Made by a program: the position numbers and the translations under genes. A stretch of DNA of 64,000 nucleotides from Boesenbergia rotunda. Lineage: Eukaryota; Streptophyta; Magnoliopsida; Zingiberales; Zingiberaceae. The notes under the pieces are model-generated. The model was not told where the DNA came from. It did no database searches and saw only the letters and a program-made list of their open reading frames with translations. Shown one piece after another: positions 32,968 to 43,693 of the stretch. Every line of letters begins with the position of its first letter. Position 1 is the stretch's first letter. The stretch spans positions 1,309,732 to 1,373,731 of the forward strand of contig JAGFNQ010000279.1 of NCBI GenBank assembly GCA_024364735.1. Reading direction: 5' to 3'.

Positions 32968-34788
32968 TGTTGGGAACGAGATGGCTATAGAGGGGGGGTG
33001 AATATAGACAATCGCTTGCCCCTTGAAAACTAATCACGATTTCTGCAACTCAAATATCAGTAGCACAGCGGAAAGAATGAAAAAACAGAGTATGCAGAAA
33101 ACAAATGATTGCAAAGCACACACAACTAGCAAGATCGCTAACAAGGAAGGTTTACAAGGTTCGGGGATAACTTGCCCCTACTCCTTGGCGTGCCCTTGAG
33201 GTGGGCGATCCCTTGATCGTCGGCAGATCAAGCCCCGGTTAACACCGGATATGAAGCAACCTCCTTCTCGGTGGAGAAACCTCTCCACAGTGTGTTTCAA
33301 ACAATGATATATAATGAGCACATTGAAACAACAATAAGAAAGATCTTACTCAAACACTTAGCAAGGATTAAACACAGCAAGCTCTCGAGCTCCACCCAGT
33401 GGCGATCTCACACAGACCCCTGTCTGCTTCGTGTCTTCCCACTGTCGGACTCCCAGCTCCTTGTTTTCTCCTTCAAGCGCTCAAGTATGATGAATGCTTC
33501 TCAATAGCTTGCTTAGAATGGATGAAGAACTCAAGAACAGCAAGCTTCTCGCAGCAGAACGCAAGAACACACAGGTTTTCCAAAACTGAATCTCTTATCC
33601 TGAAACCAACTCTCGCGTTTCTTTTTGTTTCTCCGCCAAGCGACGGGTGACACCATCTCTGTAGCTCCCAGCTACTCCTATGCCAACGCCAGCCTCTACT
33701 GAGCTATCTCTGGACTCACTGAGCTCCTCAGTCGAGCTCCAGTCTTAGCTCCAGTCCGCAGCTCGCCGTTGCAACCTGAGATGGGAAAAGGGACAAACCT
33801 GCTCCAAGGAAAGCACTCTCTGACTTCTCCTTGAGTGTTTGAATCCTCCCCTGTCACCTGAAACTCAATCAGAGCATTAGAGCAGAAGATCACAAAGCAT
33901 ATCACATACATCAGCAAATCGGATACAATCAGACGCTCTGACGACGTCTGACAGTGAAGTTTGAATTAAAGTGATCGGTCACCGGACCGATCCAGGGTGT
34001 GTGGAACGATCACCAGATCGATCCACTGCTTTGCTGGGATTCCCAGCTCTCGCAGCAATACACGCCTGATCGGTCACCGGACCGATCAGGGTGAATCCTG
34101 ATCGGTCACCGGACCGATCAGATTGGATCCTGATCGGTCACTCAGACCGATCAAAGCAGATAAACAGTAACTTTTTAATCAAACCCAAGGTTCCTGATCG
34201 GTCACCGGACCGATCCAAGGCTCTGATCAGCAAGGGAACTCACTCACTGTTTGCTCCCTGATCGGTCACCAGACCGATCAGAAGCAAGACAGCAAGGAAG
34301 CAGCCTGCTCCCTGATCGGTCTCCGGATCGATCAGGAGCCACACAGTAGATTCCCAATCTCACTGTGCGCTCCCTGATCGGTCACCAGTCCGATCAGACA
34401 TAGCTGGATCGGTCACCAGACCGATCCACTAAGGAGCAGCGTGCCAACAGTCCCTGATCGGTCACCAGACCGATCCAGTGACTCTACCCAGCCCTCCAAG
34501 CTAGGGATTCATCCACCTTAGCCCTCCAAGCTAAGGATTTTTCAATCTAACTCTCCAAGTTGGGAATTTGCACCTAACCCTCCAAGTTAGACTTTTCACC
34601 TAGCTCTCCAAGCTAGGACTTTTCACCTAGCCCTCCAAGCTAGGACTTTTCACCCAACTCTTCCGAGTTAGAACATCATCCAACCTAGCCCTCCAAGCTA
34701 GGTACCTACCCTCCAAGCCAGGAATTTTTCACCTAATTCTCCAGGATGGGAATTTGCACCTAACCCTCCAAGTTAGGACTTTTCACCT
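32968..34788 (-). repeat. LTR I (incomplete at an assembly gap)
   Basis: The minus strand ends ...TTCCCAACA at 32,968, preceded by the group's C-run and CTCTATAGCC. No primer site follows inside the gag it interrupts, so this is the end of a solo LTR or a 3' LTR. U3 contains 11 palindromes GATCGGTC/GACCGATC (33,970-34,480) and a hairpin array (34,495-34,788). The U3 start is lost at the N at 34,789. The left flank is CTTCT; its partner cannot be found. Small frames at 33,271-33,917 are not credible genes. Confidence 0.82.
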
Positions 34789-34789
34789 N
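34789..34789. other. Assembly gap or ambiguous base (N)
   Basis: The single N lies inside a hairpin array, and the sequence after it belongs to a different repeat, so bases are probably missing here. Confidence 0.9.
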
Positions 34790-35652
34790 TCTTGAGCATA
34801 TAGTCTAAGTATAGACTTCGAATTTGAAGCTCTTCAGTACAGAGTCTAAGTATAGGCTCCCGAGTTGAGGCTCCCAAGTCTGAGTGAAGAATCATGACTC
34901 CAAGTGGATGAGAGAGTTGCTAAAGCCTGCATAATACAGTTTCCATAAAACGGATTCATCCCCCTCCGGCTGTGCTTTGAGGTTATAATGGACGTCCATT
35001 TCCAGGGATACAACAGCGAAACCACACACAACCAAGCACTGGTTGCTCGTGACGAACTGAGAAAGTACCCGATTGCTACGATGGTTAATCCACCGAGCGG
35101 AATGCACGGTGGAGGAAGATTTGGAAGAACGAAAGTGGAAGAAAATTTTTGCTATTAGCTCGCAGCCTCTTCTTCCTCTCTTGGTCACAACCCTTTTATA
35201 TAGGAACTTAGACCAATGCAGTATTAAATGACCGAATTAATGGTCATTTACTACCTATTAACCTGTCTCGATCAAAACATCTGGAGGTTACAAATTATCG
35301 ATTAATGCATCTGTTACATTTGAGCAACAAGAAAAAATTATTCAAGTGGAAAAACGTTGATTCATCTGCTTAGGCAAAGTTTGTCCCAACTGGTCCAGCA
35401 TTCGGCAAGCGCAAGTCGTGTTCGTCCATGAGTCAACTTGATTTAATACAAATTTGGGCCCTGGATTTGCACTCCCTTGAGCACCAATACGTGAGAGAGA
35501 GTCTCTCTCCATGCATTTGTTCACAACTAACATGCTTGTGAATCAATATCAACCAACCAATATGCCTTGAAATTCCTAATGTGGAACTAAAGTTCCATTC
35601 ACAATGGAGTCTCTTTCCTATCCACCTATTTTCCATTCACTTATGTCCAACA
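34790..35652 (-). repeat. Possible LTR K
   Basis: On the minus strand the unit starts TGTTGGACATAAGTG (35,652 leftwards). It has a GGAACTTTAGTTCC dyad, a TATA box (CTATATAAAAGG near 35,190-35,200), a start-region-like sequence and a leader down to the gap. This is LTR architecture, but I cannot see the other end, a primer site or a target duplication. The frames at 34,846-35,188 fall in the presumed leader. Confidence 0.5.
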
Positions 35653-36173
35653 ACTATTGTGTCACCCTATCGGAGGATCACATTACTCATGTCTTGCACT
35701 TTAGAAGATCTTGAGAGATCACGATATGTCAACCATGTTTTTCCACATGCTATGGTACGACGTGTTGTCCTACGTGATGTTGGCCAAATAAGATAGCTGA
35801 GTTACAAGACTTAAAATATTAAACGGAAGAATGTCGGATCGAAGGGGCTGATTGGAAATAAGCAGGGCGTTGGATCAACTGGCTGAGAGGCCAATTGGAG
35901 TGTTGGACCGACGTTGCCAAGGAGAGGTCGGTTGGGGAAGAGCATGAATCGAATTGGCTCGGCTGGGAAGAGCATCGGTTTAGCTTAACCAATCAAGAAT
36001 CAACTAGACTTGACTTGGTTGGGACTTTATGAATTTGGTGAGGCGGACGCTAGAAATTTCCACATCATGTTATCGATCAACCGAGAACAAGAGATTATTA
36101 AATAAGATTAGTAGTCAAAATGAGGTAGGTATGCAATTATGTTTCTTGTTCCCTCATAAAATTGGAGTCAGGA
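35653..36173. other. Unassigned DNA
   Basis: No open frame with family resemblance, no RNA gene and no obvious repeat boundary. Probably old transposon debris. Confidence 0.5.
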
Positions 36174-36508
36174 ACTAGTGATAGAATTGAAAAGACAAGC
36201 AAAGTGAATAGTAAAGAGAAAATAATTGCAAACTTTATTTATCAATTGTCATAGGCTAACAAGCCTATTTATACATATTGTCAAATAATATATGAAAGAA
36301 TATAATGATATTTATGGTAATATATTATCATAATAGATATATAGCTAATAGTAAATATGATAATAATAGATATAGAACTAATATTAAATATGGTAATAAT
36401 AGATATAAAACTAATGGTAAATATGGTTTGGATTGTAATCCATACATGGTAAATCATCAGTAATTGAAACTAATTTCTGAATCTCCTAAACTGCTATCTT
36501 TGGCGCCA

Positions 36509-37357
36509 TTACCTCCCGACAAACTCAACGGAATATTTTTTAACATTGCTTTTGGTTGTCAATAACCAAGCAAACACTACCAATACGATACAACAGATCT
36601 GTTGAACTTTGCCTTTGATGAAGAAGACAACAACTAGAAGGAGATTAGGAGTTGTTGTTTGAAGGTCAGTATCTGATATGCTGCCGAAATAAGAGTAGTA
36701 GAAAAAGAAGGTTGTAATGTGGTGGATGAATATGCTGAAGCAGACAAAAAAATAGCTATTATATGCTGAGCCAACAACTCGGAAAAAACTTGCTATTTGG
36801 CTTCTAAAAAAGAGACAACACTCATGGAGGAAAGACTATTGCAAAACAACTATTGTTGAAGAGAAGGAAAAGAATAAGAGAGGAAGAAAAAGAGAGGGAC
36901 GATAATTTGATGTCCTTGAAATTAAGAAGAAGGGAAATGATAATACTTTTGCTACGAGAAAAAGAAGAAGAGAAAGAATAAAAAGGAGGGATCGAACCAC
37001 ACTCCTGTTCGATTTCTTGAAAGAAGAAAGAAGAAGATAGGAAGGAGAAGAAAAGAAGGTAGTAAGAGGGAGAAATTTGCTAGTAGAAGATTCTTGGCGA
37101 AATCGGAAGGAAAAAGGAGAATAAAAAGGATAGAGAACTTGAGGAATGAGAGGAGTTGACGAGTTTTTTGCAAAAGAAGACTCATAAGAAAAAGAGAACG
37201 AACAGCAGGACAATTAACATAAAAAAACTATATATGGTGGAAAAGAAAAGAGAAGAATGTTATTGGGAGAAAAATGTGATTGTTATTGGGTGAGAAAGAA
37301 AAGAGAAGAATAAGAAATAAAAAAAAAAAGAGGAACCCCTATTTATAAAAAACGACA
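36509..37357. other. Purine-rich interior of element J
   Basis: A long GAAGAA/AAGAGA-rich stretch (36,830-37,330). Frames on the minus strand here (Phe/Ser/Leu-rich) are compositional artefacts. No gene. Confidence 0.7.
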
Positions 37358-38280
37358 TTAATATTTCTTTGGAGTAGAATACGTTCCGTCACTGGGAACT
37401 AAGTCATTGCCTTTCTGCACCATATCATATTTTAGTGGAACATGATGAGTCACTTCAGAATCTAGATACCATCCTGTTATTTGGAGAGAGAGAGAGAATG
37501 CTCCTGATTGAGATGATTGAGGTGTAGATTGCCAGGAGGAGGATTGGGATTGACTTAATGATTCAGGACCTCTTGGGAAATTGGAATTGAATCTTTTATA
37601 ATACTTCTGAGCATAATGACCATAGTTGAAACAAATTAGGCACCGTCCTTGACCTCGGCCTCTACTTCCTCCGTTATGATTTTGATAATCAAGTTGCGGA
37701 TGAGATTGATAGTGATGATCAGATTGTGGAGTTTTTCTAGTCACGTGTGCCGACAATGATAAAGAATCAAATAACCTCTGAGAGCAAAAGCCTTTCATTA
37801 GAGGATAACATACCATGAAGTTTTTCAAGTGGCACTTGATCCATGCGAGTCGTGATACTGGGAATAAAACTATTATATTGAGAGCCTAAACCCGCAAGAA
37901 CATGCCATCAATAGTTTTGGATCGGAGACTGGATATCCAATTGTAGCTAAGTTGTTGGTGATGGTCCTTGACCGATCGCATATAGTCATTGATAGAAATA
38001 TCTCCTCGTTGCATAGTCTGTAGTTGTAGATGAAGTTGGAGAACTCATGCTTGAGTGTGAGATGCAAAAGAGTGATTAAGAGTTTCTCAAACTTGATGAG
38101 AGGTGTTGAGCCCTACAAGCATAGGAAGTATAGACTCAGTAATTGATGAGAATAATCAAACCAGGACTAATTGATGCTTCTTAAACCACATAACATAAGA
38201 TGATCATCTTTTTAAGGTGGGATGTAGTACCATCAATATGACCTAGTATGTCATGTACACAAAGTAAAGGAAGAAATTAT
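37358..38280 (-). pseudogene. Element J gag and start of protease (degenerate)
   Basis: Minus strand, frames broken. From right to left: a UBN2-type segment readable as QLQTMQRGDISIN, YMRSVKDHHQQL and EKLH (38,070-37,830), then an open part (37,828-37,358) with a basic Gly/Arg stretch (NGGSRGRGQGRC), a zinc knuckle CLICFNYGHYAQKY lacking the last cysteine, a Ser/Gln-rich spacer and WYLDSEVTHHV, the protease D-S-G-A-T-H motif with two changes. Integrase and RT are absent although the LTRs and TSD are present, so a short element moved. The lineage looks like the short-LTR copias with the GVYLDSGATHH type of protease. Confidence 0.78.
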
Positions 38281-39310
38281 AATTTTCAAAGTAAATAATT
38301 ATCATGATAAAGTTTAACGGATAAAGAAGGAATCATACGAATAGAAAAAGAAATATTTGTGATGATGGAGATTTCTCTGCAGATTTTGAAGAAGATATAT
38401 CTCTGTAAGCAGATAACTGCAACCACCCAGCAACTTTGTTGTTTACGTTGGAGTTGGGCAGCGGCTGGTCTTGCTACTGCAGTTTTTTTAAAAAAAAAAA
38501 ATTTTTAAGGCAAAGAGAAGAAGTGTGGTAGGTGGAAAAGGAAGAAAAAAAGAACGAGCTTTTTCAAACCTCGGGCGTTTGACTCGGTAGAAATTTCCTA
38601 TCGGCCTCCAGAATAAATCGGGAAGCGCTCGCGGTGAACGATCTAGAAGCTCAGCGTCCCAGGATTCACGCCCCATTTAGAGGAAAAATTCTTGCAAATA
38701 CGCCGTAGCTGGGGATCGAACCGCGGAAAAATTGGGATGGGTAAACATTTTATAGTGACTAGCCCTACAGCCGAAACGGTCTCTTTTATCAGAAAGGAGA
38801 CCCTTCCGGGATTTTTGGAGGCATGGTACCATTGGTTGATAAAATCATAATTATTGAAATAATATCTCGGTCAACAAATATTAGTCGTTAAGAAAACTCA
38901 GAACCCGAAATCTTAGATAACATATATATCCATGCTTACTAGCTATTTGGGATAAGACACTTTGACAAAAGAAAAGAAAGAAGAATTATAGGTAGGTGGA
39001 AAAGGAAAAAAGAAGAAGAATTATAAGAAGAGTGTGTGAAAAAGAGACAGAGAAAGAAGGTAGGCGCATGAGGCCGAAGGCACTGAAGATCTCAAGAAGA
39101 AGGGGAGATGTTCTTCAACAACTGACCATCATGCAATTCAATCGTGAATTGCTTTCACGTTGAGCAAGCCACACTCGAAAGATGTCCTTCAACAACTTTT
39201 CTTAGTGGGCGGCGACGACGGATCTCCTGAAGCACTACGGCTAGGAAAAGAGGAAGAGATGGGCAGAGAAAGAGAAGAACGAGAAAGAAGAGAAGGATAT
39301 CTCGATATGA
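38281..39310. other. Element J leader, non-coding
   Basis: No gene. A box B-like sequence (GGTTCGATCCC on the minus strand, 38,712-38,722) and a GGTCTC/GAGACC hairpin (38,777-38,802) may mark an old SINE, but no target duplication is visible. Confidence 0.45.
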
Positions 39311-39786
39311 TGATAGAATTGAATAGACAAACAAAAAAAATAAAGAGAAAATAATTATAAAGTTTACTGATCCATTGTCATAAATTAACAAGTCTATTTA
39401 TATATATTTTCAAAATAATATGATAATATATAAAATAATATAATGATATTTATGGTAATATATTATATATACATAGTACTTAATGGTAAATATGGTAATA
39501 ATAGATATATAGAATTAATGTTAAATATGATAATAATTGATATAAAATTAATTTGGATTGTAATCAAATTAATTTTTGAACTTTCTGAATTGTTATGCGT
39601 CATCAACTAGCTTCTGTTTTTTTTACAATGTTTTGAATTTCTTTAATTAAATCGGATTCAGAGGTAGATTTTGTCTTCGATCCGAAGAATAAACACTTTT
39701 AAATTTAACATGTTTTTTAAATGTATTAAAATTATTCTGAGGGGTTATGATATTTGATAACGTAATAATGAATGAACAAATTAAAA

Positions 39787-40842
39787 TTAAAAATAGGCAC
39801 AGCACAAAGACTCGACATCGCCGGAGACCGTCCCCATAGACAGAGTCCTCATAGACAGAGACGGCACCCACCTCTCCATCAAAATGTGCACCATCGGCAA
39901 CACCACCGGCCTCTCCAACCTCTCCTCGAAAATGTACGCCGTTAAATCTCCCCAATTCCTTGCTATAACCATCACCCGGTCGCCCCACGCCGCCACATGC
40001 TCCGTCTTTGCAAACAGACTCCTGGAAAAGAACGACGGCAGCTTCTCCGTCCCGTCTCTGCCCGAGTGGACATACATTATCCCTTTAGAATCGCACGTGT
40101 ACACCCTCTCCTCCTCCGCAGCCACCGCCGTCCGCATCGCCGTACGCCCCGTCGTCCATTCGCCAGCCGTGGCGTCGAACGCCTCGAACCATCGATGGCC
40201 GCTGAAAACGCGGAATAAGCCGCCGACGAAGATCCCTCTGCACTTCGGCCGCGGACGCGCCATGTCCGGCAGCGGCGCCCATGCGTCGGTCTCGACGTTG
40301 TAGGCCAGGGCCGATCGCAGAGCCCGCCCTTGCTGGTCGCGCCCGCCGACCACGAACACCACGGGGGAATCCGCCGCCGCGGCGCACGCGAAGGAAGCCC
40401 TGCGCGGGCCCGGCATCGGCGCCCCCCGCCGCCAAACGCCGGTCAACAAACTATACACGTGGGTCGCATTCGCGCTAGGCGCGCCCCGGCCTATCACCAC
40501 CAGCTCGTGCCCCACGGCCACCACTTGGCATCTGCGAGACCAATCCTGGATCACCGGCAGCCTAGTCCACCTCCTGCCCGACGACATTGTCGACACGCCT
40601 GGGGTCGCGTCGTACAAGGCTACGCGCTTACAGCCACGATATCTAGGACTCGATATCACGAATGCGGCGAAGGGACGCGCAACGTTGGCGGCTTTACGGA
40701 GGCGGTAAAAGGAGTAGGAAGAGATTTCGTGCTTCCATCGCTTGCATACACGCCGAGCAATCCGTAAAACAGAGAAAGGGAGGTGGATGAGGCATTGAAG
40801 AGCAACGTCGTCAGGCAACCCTGGTATTAACTCAGCCTCCAT
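39787..40842 (-). CDS. F-box/kelch-repeat protein (KFB type), single exon
   Basis: A 351-residue protein, intact and strongly GC-rich unlike its surroundings. I start it at the ATG at 40,842 (MEAELIPGLPDD); the frame extends three codons upstream only to a TTG. An F-box occupies about residues 3-45 (LPDDVALQCLIHLPFSVLRIA, RRVCKRWKHEI). Kelch repeats follow: one around residues 95-140 (VVAVGHELVVIG, YSLLTGVWRRGAPMPGPR) and the clearest around 140-190 (VFVVGGRDQQG, ALAYNVETDAWAPLPDMAR), with degenerate blades after it. Proteins of this design are substrate receptors of SCF ubiquitin ligases: the F-box binds SKP1/ASK and the kelch propeller binds the target. The ELIPGLPDD...ALQCL start resembles the plant KFB/KMD group, some members of which turn over phenylalanine ammonia-lyase or cytokinin-response regulators; which target applies here cannot be told. 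TATA-like ACTATATATATA lies at about 40,884-40,900. The nearest transposon (J) begins about 180 bp beyond the stop. Confidence 0.93.
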   Translation of the reverse strand: MEAELIPGLPDDVALQCLIHLPFSVLRIARRVCKRWKHEISSYSFYRLRKAANVARPFAAFVISSPRYRGCKRVALYDATPGVSTMSSGRRWTRLPVIQDWSRRCQVVAVGHELVVIGRGAPSANATHVYSLLTGVWRRGAPMPGPRRASFACAAAADSPVVFVVGGRDQQGRALRSALAYNVETDAWAPLPDMARPRPKCRGIFVGGLFRVFSGHRWFEAFDATAGEWTTGRTAMRTAVAAEEERVYTCDSKGIMYVHSGRDGTEKLPSFFSRSLFAKTEHVAAWGDRVMVIARNWGDLTAYIFEERLERPVVLPMVHILMERWVPSLSMRTLSMGTVSGDVESLCCAYF

Positions 40843-41480
40843 CCTATGCAATTTAGATTTTTTTACTTCTTAATATGCATCTATAATATATATATAGTTG
40901 TTTAAGAAGAATAGAAATTAATTAAGGAAATTTTTTATTTTGTTAATTTTGATTAGAGAATCAGTCTAATAATTATGAGCATAAATACAAATTTTAGAAA
41001 ATAATTAAGAAAATTTTAATTTATTTAGCCTAACGTAAGAATTATAACAATTACGAGTAAAAATATAAATTTTAGATAATAATTATTTAGCCTAACATAA
41101 GAATTATTTCTAGCAATTTATGGGTATGACAAGTTAAAATTTAGAAATTAAATTTCATAAAAGGAAAAAAATTAAATTGAGCAAATAATAAACTAACATC
41201 ATCCATCCATATTTAGATATGAATTTTGACTTTCTATAACAAAATAAACTTTATTTTTGTATAACAAATTAATGTTTTGAAAATCTGATCACCTTAAATC
41301 GATTTTCCATATTAACTAGTGATCAAGCACGTGTGTAATATAATATATATATATATGGTTTTTACTTCGCGCGTCCTGATTACAACACATAAATGGTTTT
41401 TAATTGTCTGATAATGTGTATTTCAGCTAATGTGTATTTCAGATAATGTGTATTTCAGCTCATAAATGGTTTTTAGTTGT
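40843..41480 (-). promoter_or_regulatory. Upstream region of the F-box gene
   Basis: AT-rich with no coding potential. A TATA stretch (about 40,884-40,900) lies 45-55 bp before the ATG, a TA-rich run is at 41,338-41,356, and a three-copy direct repeat of about 16 bp (TAATGTGTATTTCAG) is at 41,412-41,460, between two copies of CATAAATGGTTTTTA. Promoter function is inferred from position only. Confidence 0.5.
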
Positions 41481-42972
41481 CTGAACTTAACATGATTACA
41501 ACACAAAGGAGCGGTTGAAAGAGCCGCATGGATGTTTTATGCACTGGACTTTATGCTGGAATCTGGAAAATTCTGTGGCCTTCTGTGAACTTTTCTATTT
41601 GCCAAGGGAAAGCTGATTTCGGGCAAATGGTTGTGAGGATGTTTCTGTAGTATTATGGCATCTTCGGGGATAGATTCTGAAATATTTTGGCATGCACTGT
41701 TTTGGTAGTATCTTTCTGTGTGAAGTGGTGGAGGTTGCAAGTGTTTCTGTAGTATCCGTCTGTTTTGACCTCCTGCTGCGTACCAAATGTGCCAAAGAAT
41801 CTTTGCTGCCTGAAATTTTGCTCTCAACACAACAGTTTGTTCAGCACTAAAAACAGATATGCTGATTATGGTCTGAAATATGTTGTCTGAATTTGGTTTG
41901 CCAAGTGCCAATTTTTGTTTTTGGTATGCCAAGACTTTTCTGAACTGCCAAGAAGATCTGAGACTGCTTCAGCTTTCGGAGTTTGGTTGCTGTTGGATTT
42001 CTGATTGCCGATTTATTATACTATAAGGTTTTCAATGATGCCATTTTAATACGTTTTTGGCTGATGTTGCTACTTTGAAGTCAGTGGTTTCTTTGGCATG
42101 GAAGGAGTATCTTGTTTGTTTGTTCTTTCCTGTAAATATATGCAATCCTTTGGAGTTGTGGATTGCTCTGATTTTTTGCTTGAAAAGAGAGACATATGCT
42201 ATAGGCTGGAGTGGGACGATAGATAGGGATGGTGAATAGATTTACCATATGTGATCTATCTAGTCCGTACCAAACGGTTACGGTAAAGACATCTCAAATC
42301 CGTTAATGACTGAGGTTTTGCCAAAAAGCCTACAAGGGTGAATAGATCCATCATAGATCTATCTAGTTCGTAGTAACGGCTACGGTAAAAACGTATCAAA
42401 TCCGTTTTTGGCTGATCACTTGCCCAAAGTGAACATTGGGTGCGCAAATTCTGGTCTTATTGTTTGGGTTAACAGGGTATATTTTTGCTGGTCCAATACT
42501 TTACATCAGAGGATATTTTAAAGGACTAGTTTGCAAATATAAAGAGAGTTGTGGCTTCTTATGTCTACAAGCGTGGAGAAGCTTTGATGCGGCATCTTTG
42601 AACATTTGTTACATGGAAGCGGCTGTTTCAAACTGAGAACTACTGCAAGTGTTCAGAGGTCTTGGGATTTAGAAGATTGGATGTGCTGAGCGACTTTTTC
42701 CAAAGGAAGGTAAAATCTACTAGAAAGCAAAAGGAAAAGTGAAAATGCTGTGATGTCTAATATGCTGCTGGAGGGTGATTCTAATTTCTTACTTGTGTCA
42801 ATAAAAACCTAGCTGATAATTGTATATATTTATATAGATAGTCAGTTTTTATAATTTTCTTTCAATACTTATAAATCAATCAAAGTCGTTGTAACTCTAT
42901 ATTAGAAGGTTAGGTTTAGTCTCCCTTCTAATATGGATTTTCTTTTTCAGGAATAAAATATTCCCATTTTCT

Positions 42973-42980
<8 letters not shown>
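41481..42980. other. Unclassified repeat-like DNA with a tandem duplication
   Basis: No credible gene. Phrases such as GTTTCTGTAGTAT recur, and a diverged tandem duplication of about 105 bp is visible (42,227-42,337 and 42,338-42,432: GGTGAATAGAT, GATCTATCTAGT, TACGGTAAA, ATCAAATCCGTT). The 3' part (42,780-42,960) resembles an LTR or 3'-UTR tail. I cannot place its ends. Confidence 0.4.

Positions 42981-43022
<42 letters not shown>
42981..43022. repeat. (TA)n microsatellite
   Basis: About 21 uninterrupted TA dinucleotides. Confidence 0.97.
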
Positions 43023-43025
<3 letters not shown>

Positions 43026-43301
43026 TTTAAAAATGGAAATAACTTTATGAAAAATTTCGAAATAATTTTCAGATAATTGAGTGCAAAATAGGTTAGTTTC
43101 GATTTAAGGAAAAATTTATTTTTCGAAATATATATATATAGAGCTATGATACACTAAATGAAAAAACTCAATGAAACACTCAATGAATGACGTGACACTT
43201 TGCATGTATACGTCCGATTATCGCTCGGACACCATCGGCGGCCTCCGGCCGTCGCCCCGAATCAAACTATACCCTGGGGGGCACGGTAAACCCGTCGAGG
43301 A

Positions 43302-43684
43302 TGTTGGCCCAGACCAAAGAATAGAGCACCCAAGAACCACACCGATATGCAAGAGGAACAAAAAAGAAAACGAAGAACCCGAAAGAACGAAAGAAGAACG
43401 AACGAATTTTATTTTCTGGAAGAAACAAACTTACAAGAAAACTGAGACTATGTTTCACATGCCTCTAGGACCCTTTAAATACACCACGAACAAGACTTAG
43501 TCATAACTTATCCCATTAAAATAGGAATAAAAATAGGGAGACTAATTCTCTAGTTATCCTATTAAGATAGGAAAGGCTAATCCAAGACTAAGTCATCTAA
43601 TCAAATTCTAAGCCATAAAACTTATCAACATAAAATAAAATTAAAATTAAAATTAAAATGTCTGGATTAATTTATTTTCTCACA
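43302..43684 (-). repeat. Element L 3' LTR
   Basis: 383 bp. A TATTTAAA-type box on the minus strand (about 43,473-43,480) sits upstream of the presumed start. Confidence 0.95.
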
Positions 43685-43693
43685 TTACTCCCC

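Larger units (their letters stand above)
36179..39605 (-). mobile_element. Element J: gag-only Ty1-copia element
   Basis: Direct repeats 36,179-36,508 (3' LTR) and 39,311-39,605 (5' LTR) both begin TGATAGAATTGAA in plus orientation. They are AT-rich and diverged, and are flanked by ACTAG (36,174-36,178; 39,606-39,610). A purine tract (GTCGGGAGGTAA on the minus strand) borders the 3' LTR. I find no standard tRNA-Met primer site at the 5' LTR. The 2.8-kb interior encodes only gag with the start of protease. It ends about 180 bp downstream of the stop of the F-box gene. Confidence 0.85.

Noticed and set aside
13960..34500. CRISPR-like regular repeats in the LTR arrays
   Set aside because: The repeats are short hairpins or minisatellites in LTRs of a plant genome, without unique spacers of constant length or cas genes.
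36836..37213. 125-codon Ser/Phe/Leu-rich frame on the minus strand
   Set aside because: A translation artefact of a purine-rich tract inside element J.
38690..38870. Possible second SINE (box B-like sequence near 38,712-38,722)
   Set aside because: Box A is weak, spacing is too long, and no target duplication or A-rich tail could be matched.
39884..40767. Plus-strand and alternative minus-strand frames overlapping the F-box gene
   Set aside because: Antisense or shifted shadows of a GC-rich coding sequence; only the 351-codon frame has domains.
42227..42432. Riboswitch or structured RNA at the 105-bp duplication
   Set aside because: A diverged tandem duplication explains the similarity; no conserved RNA family features were seen.
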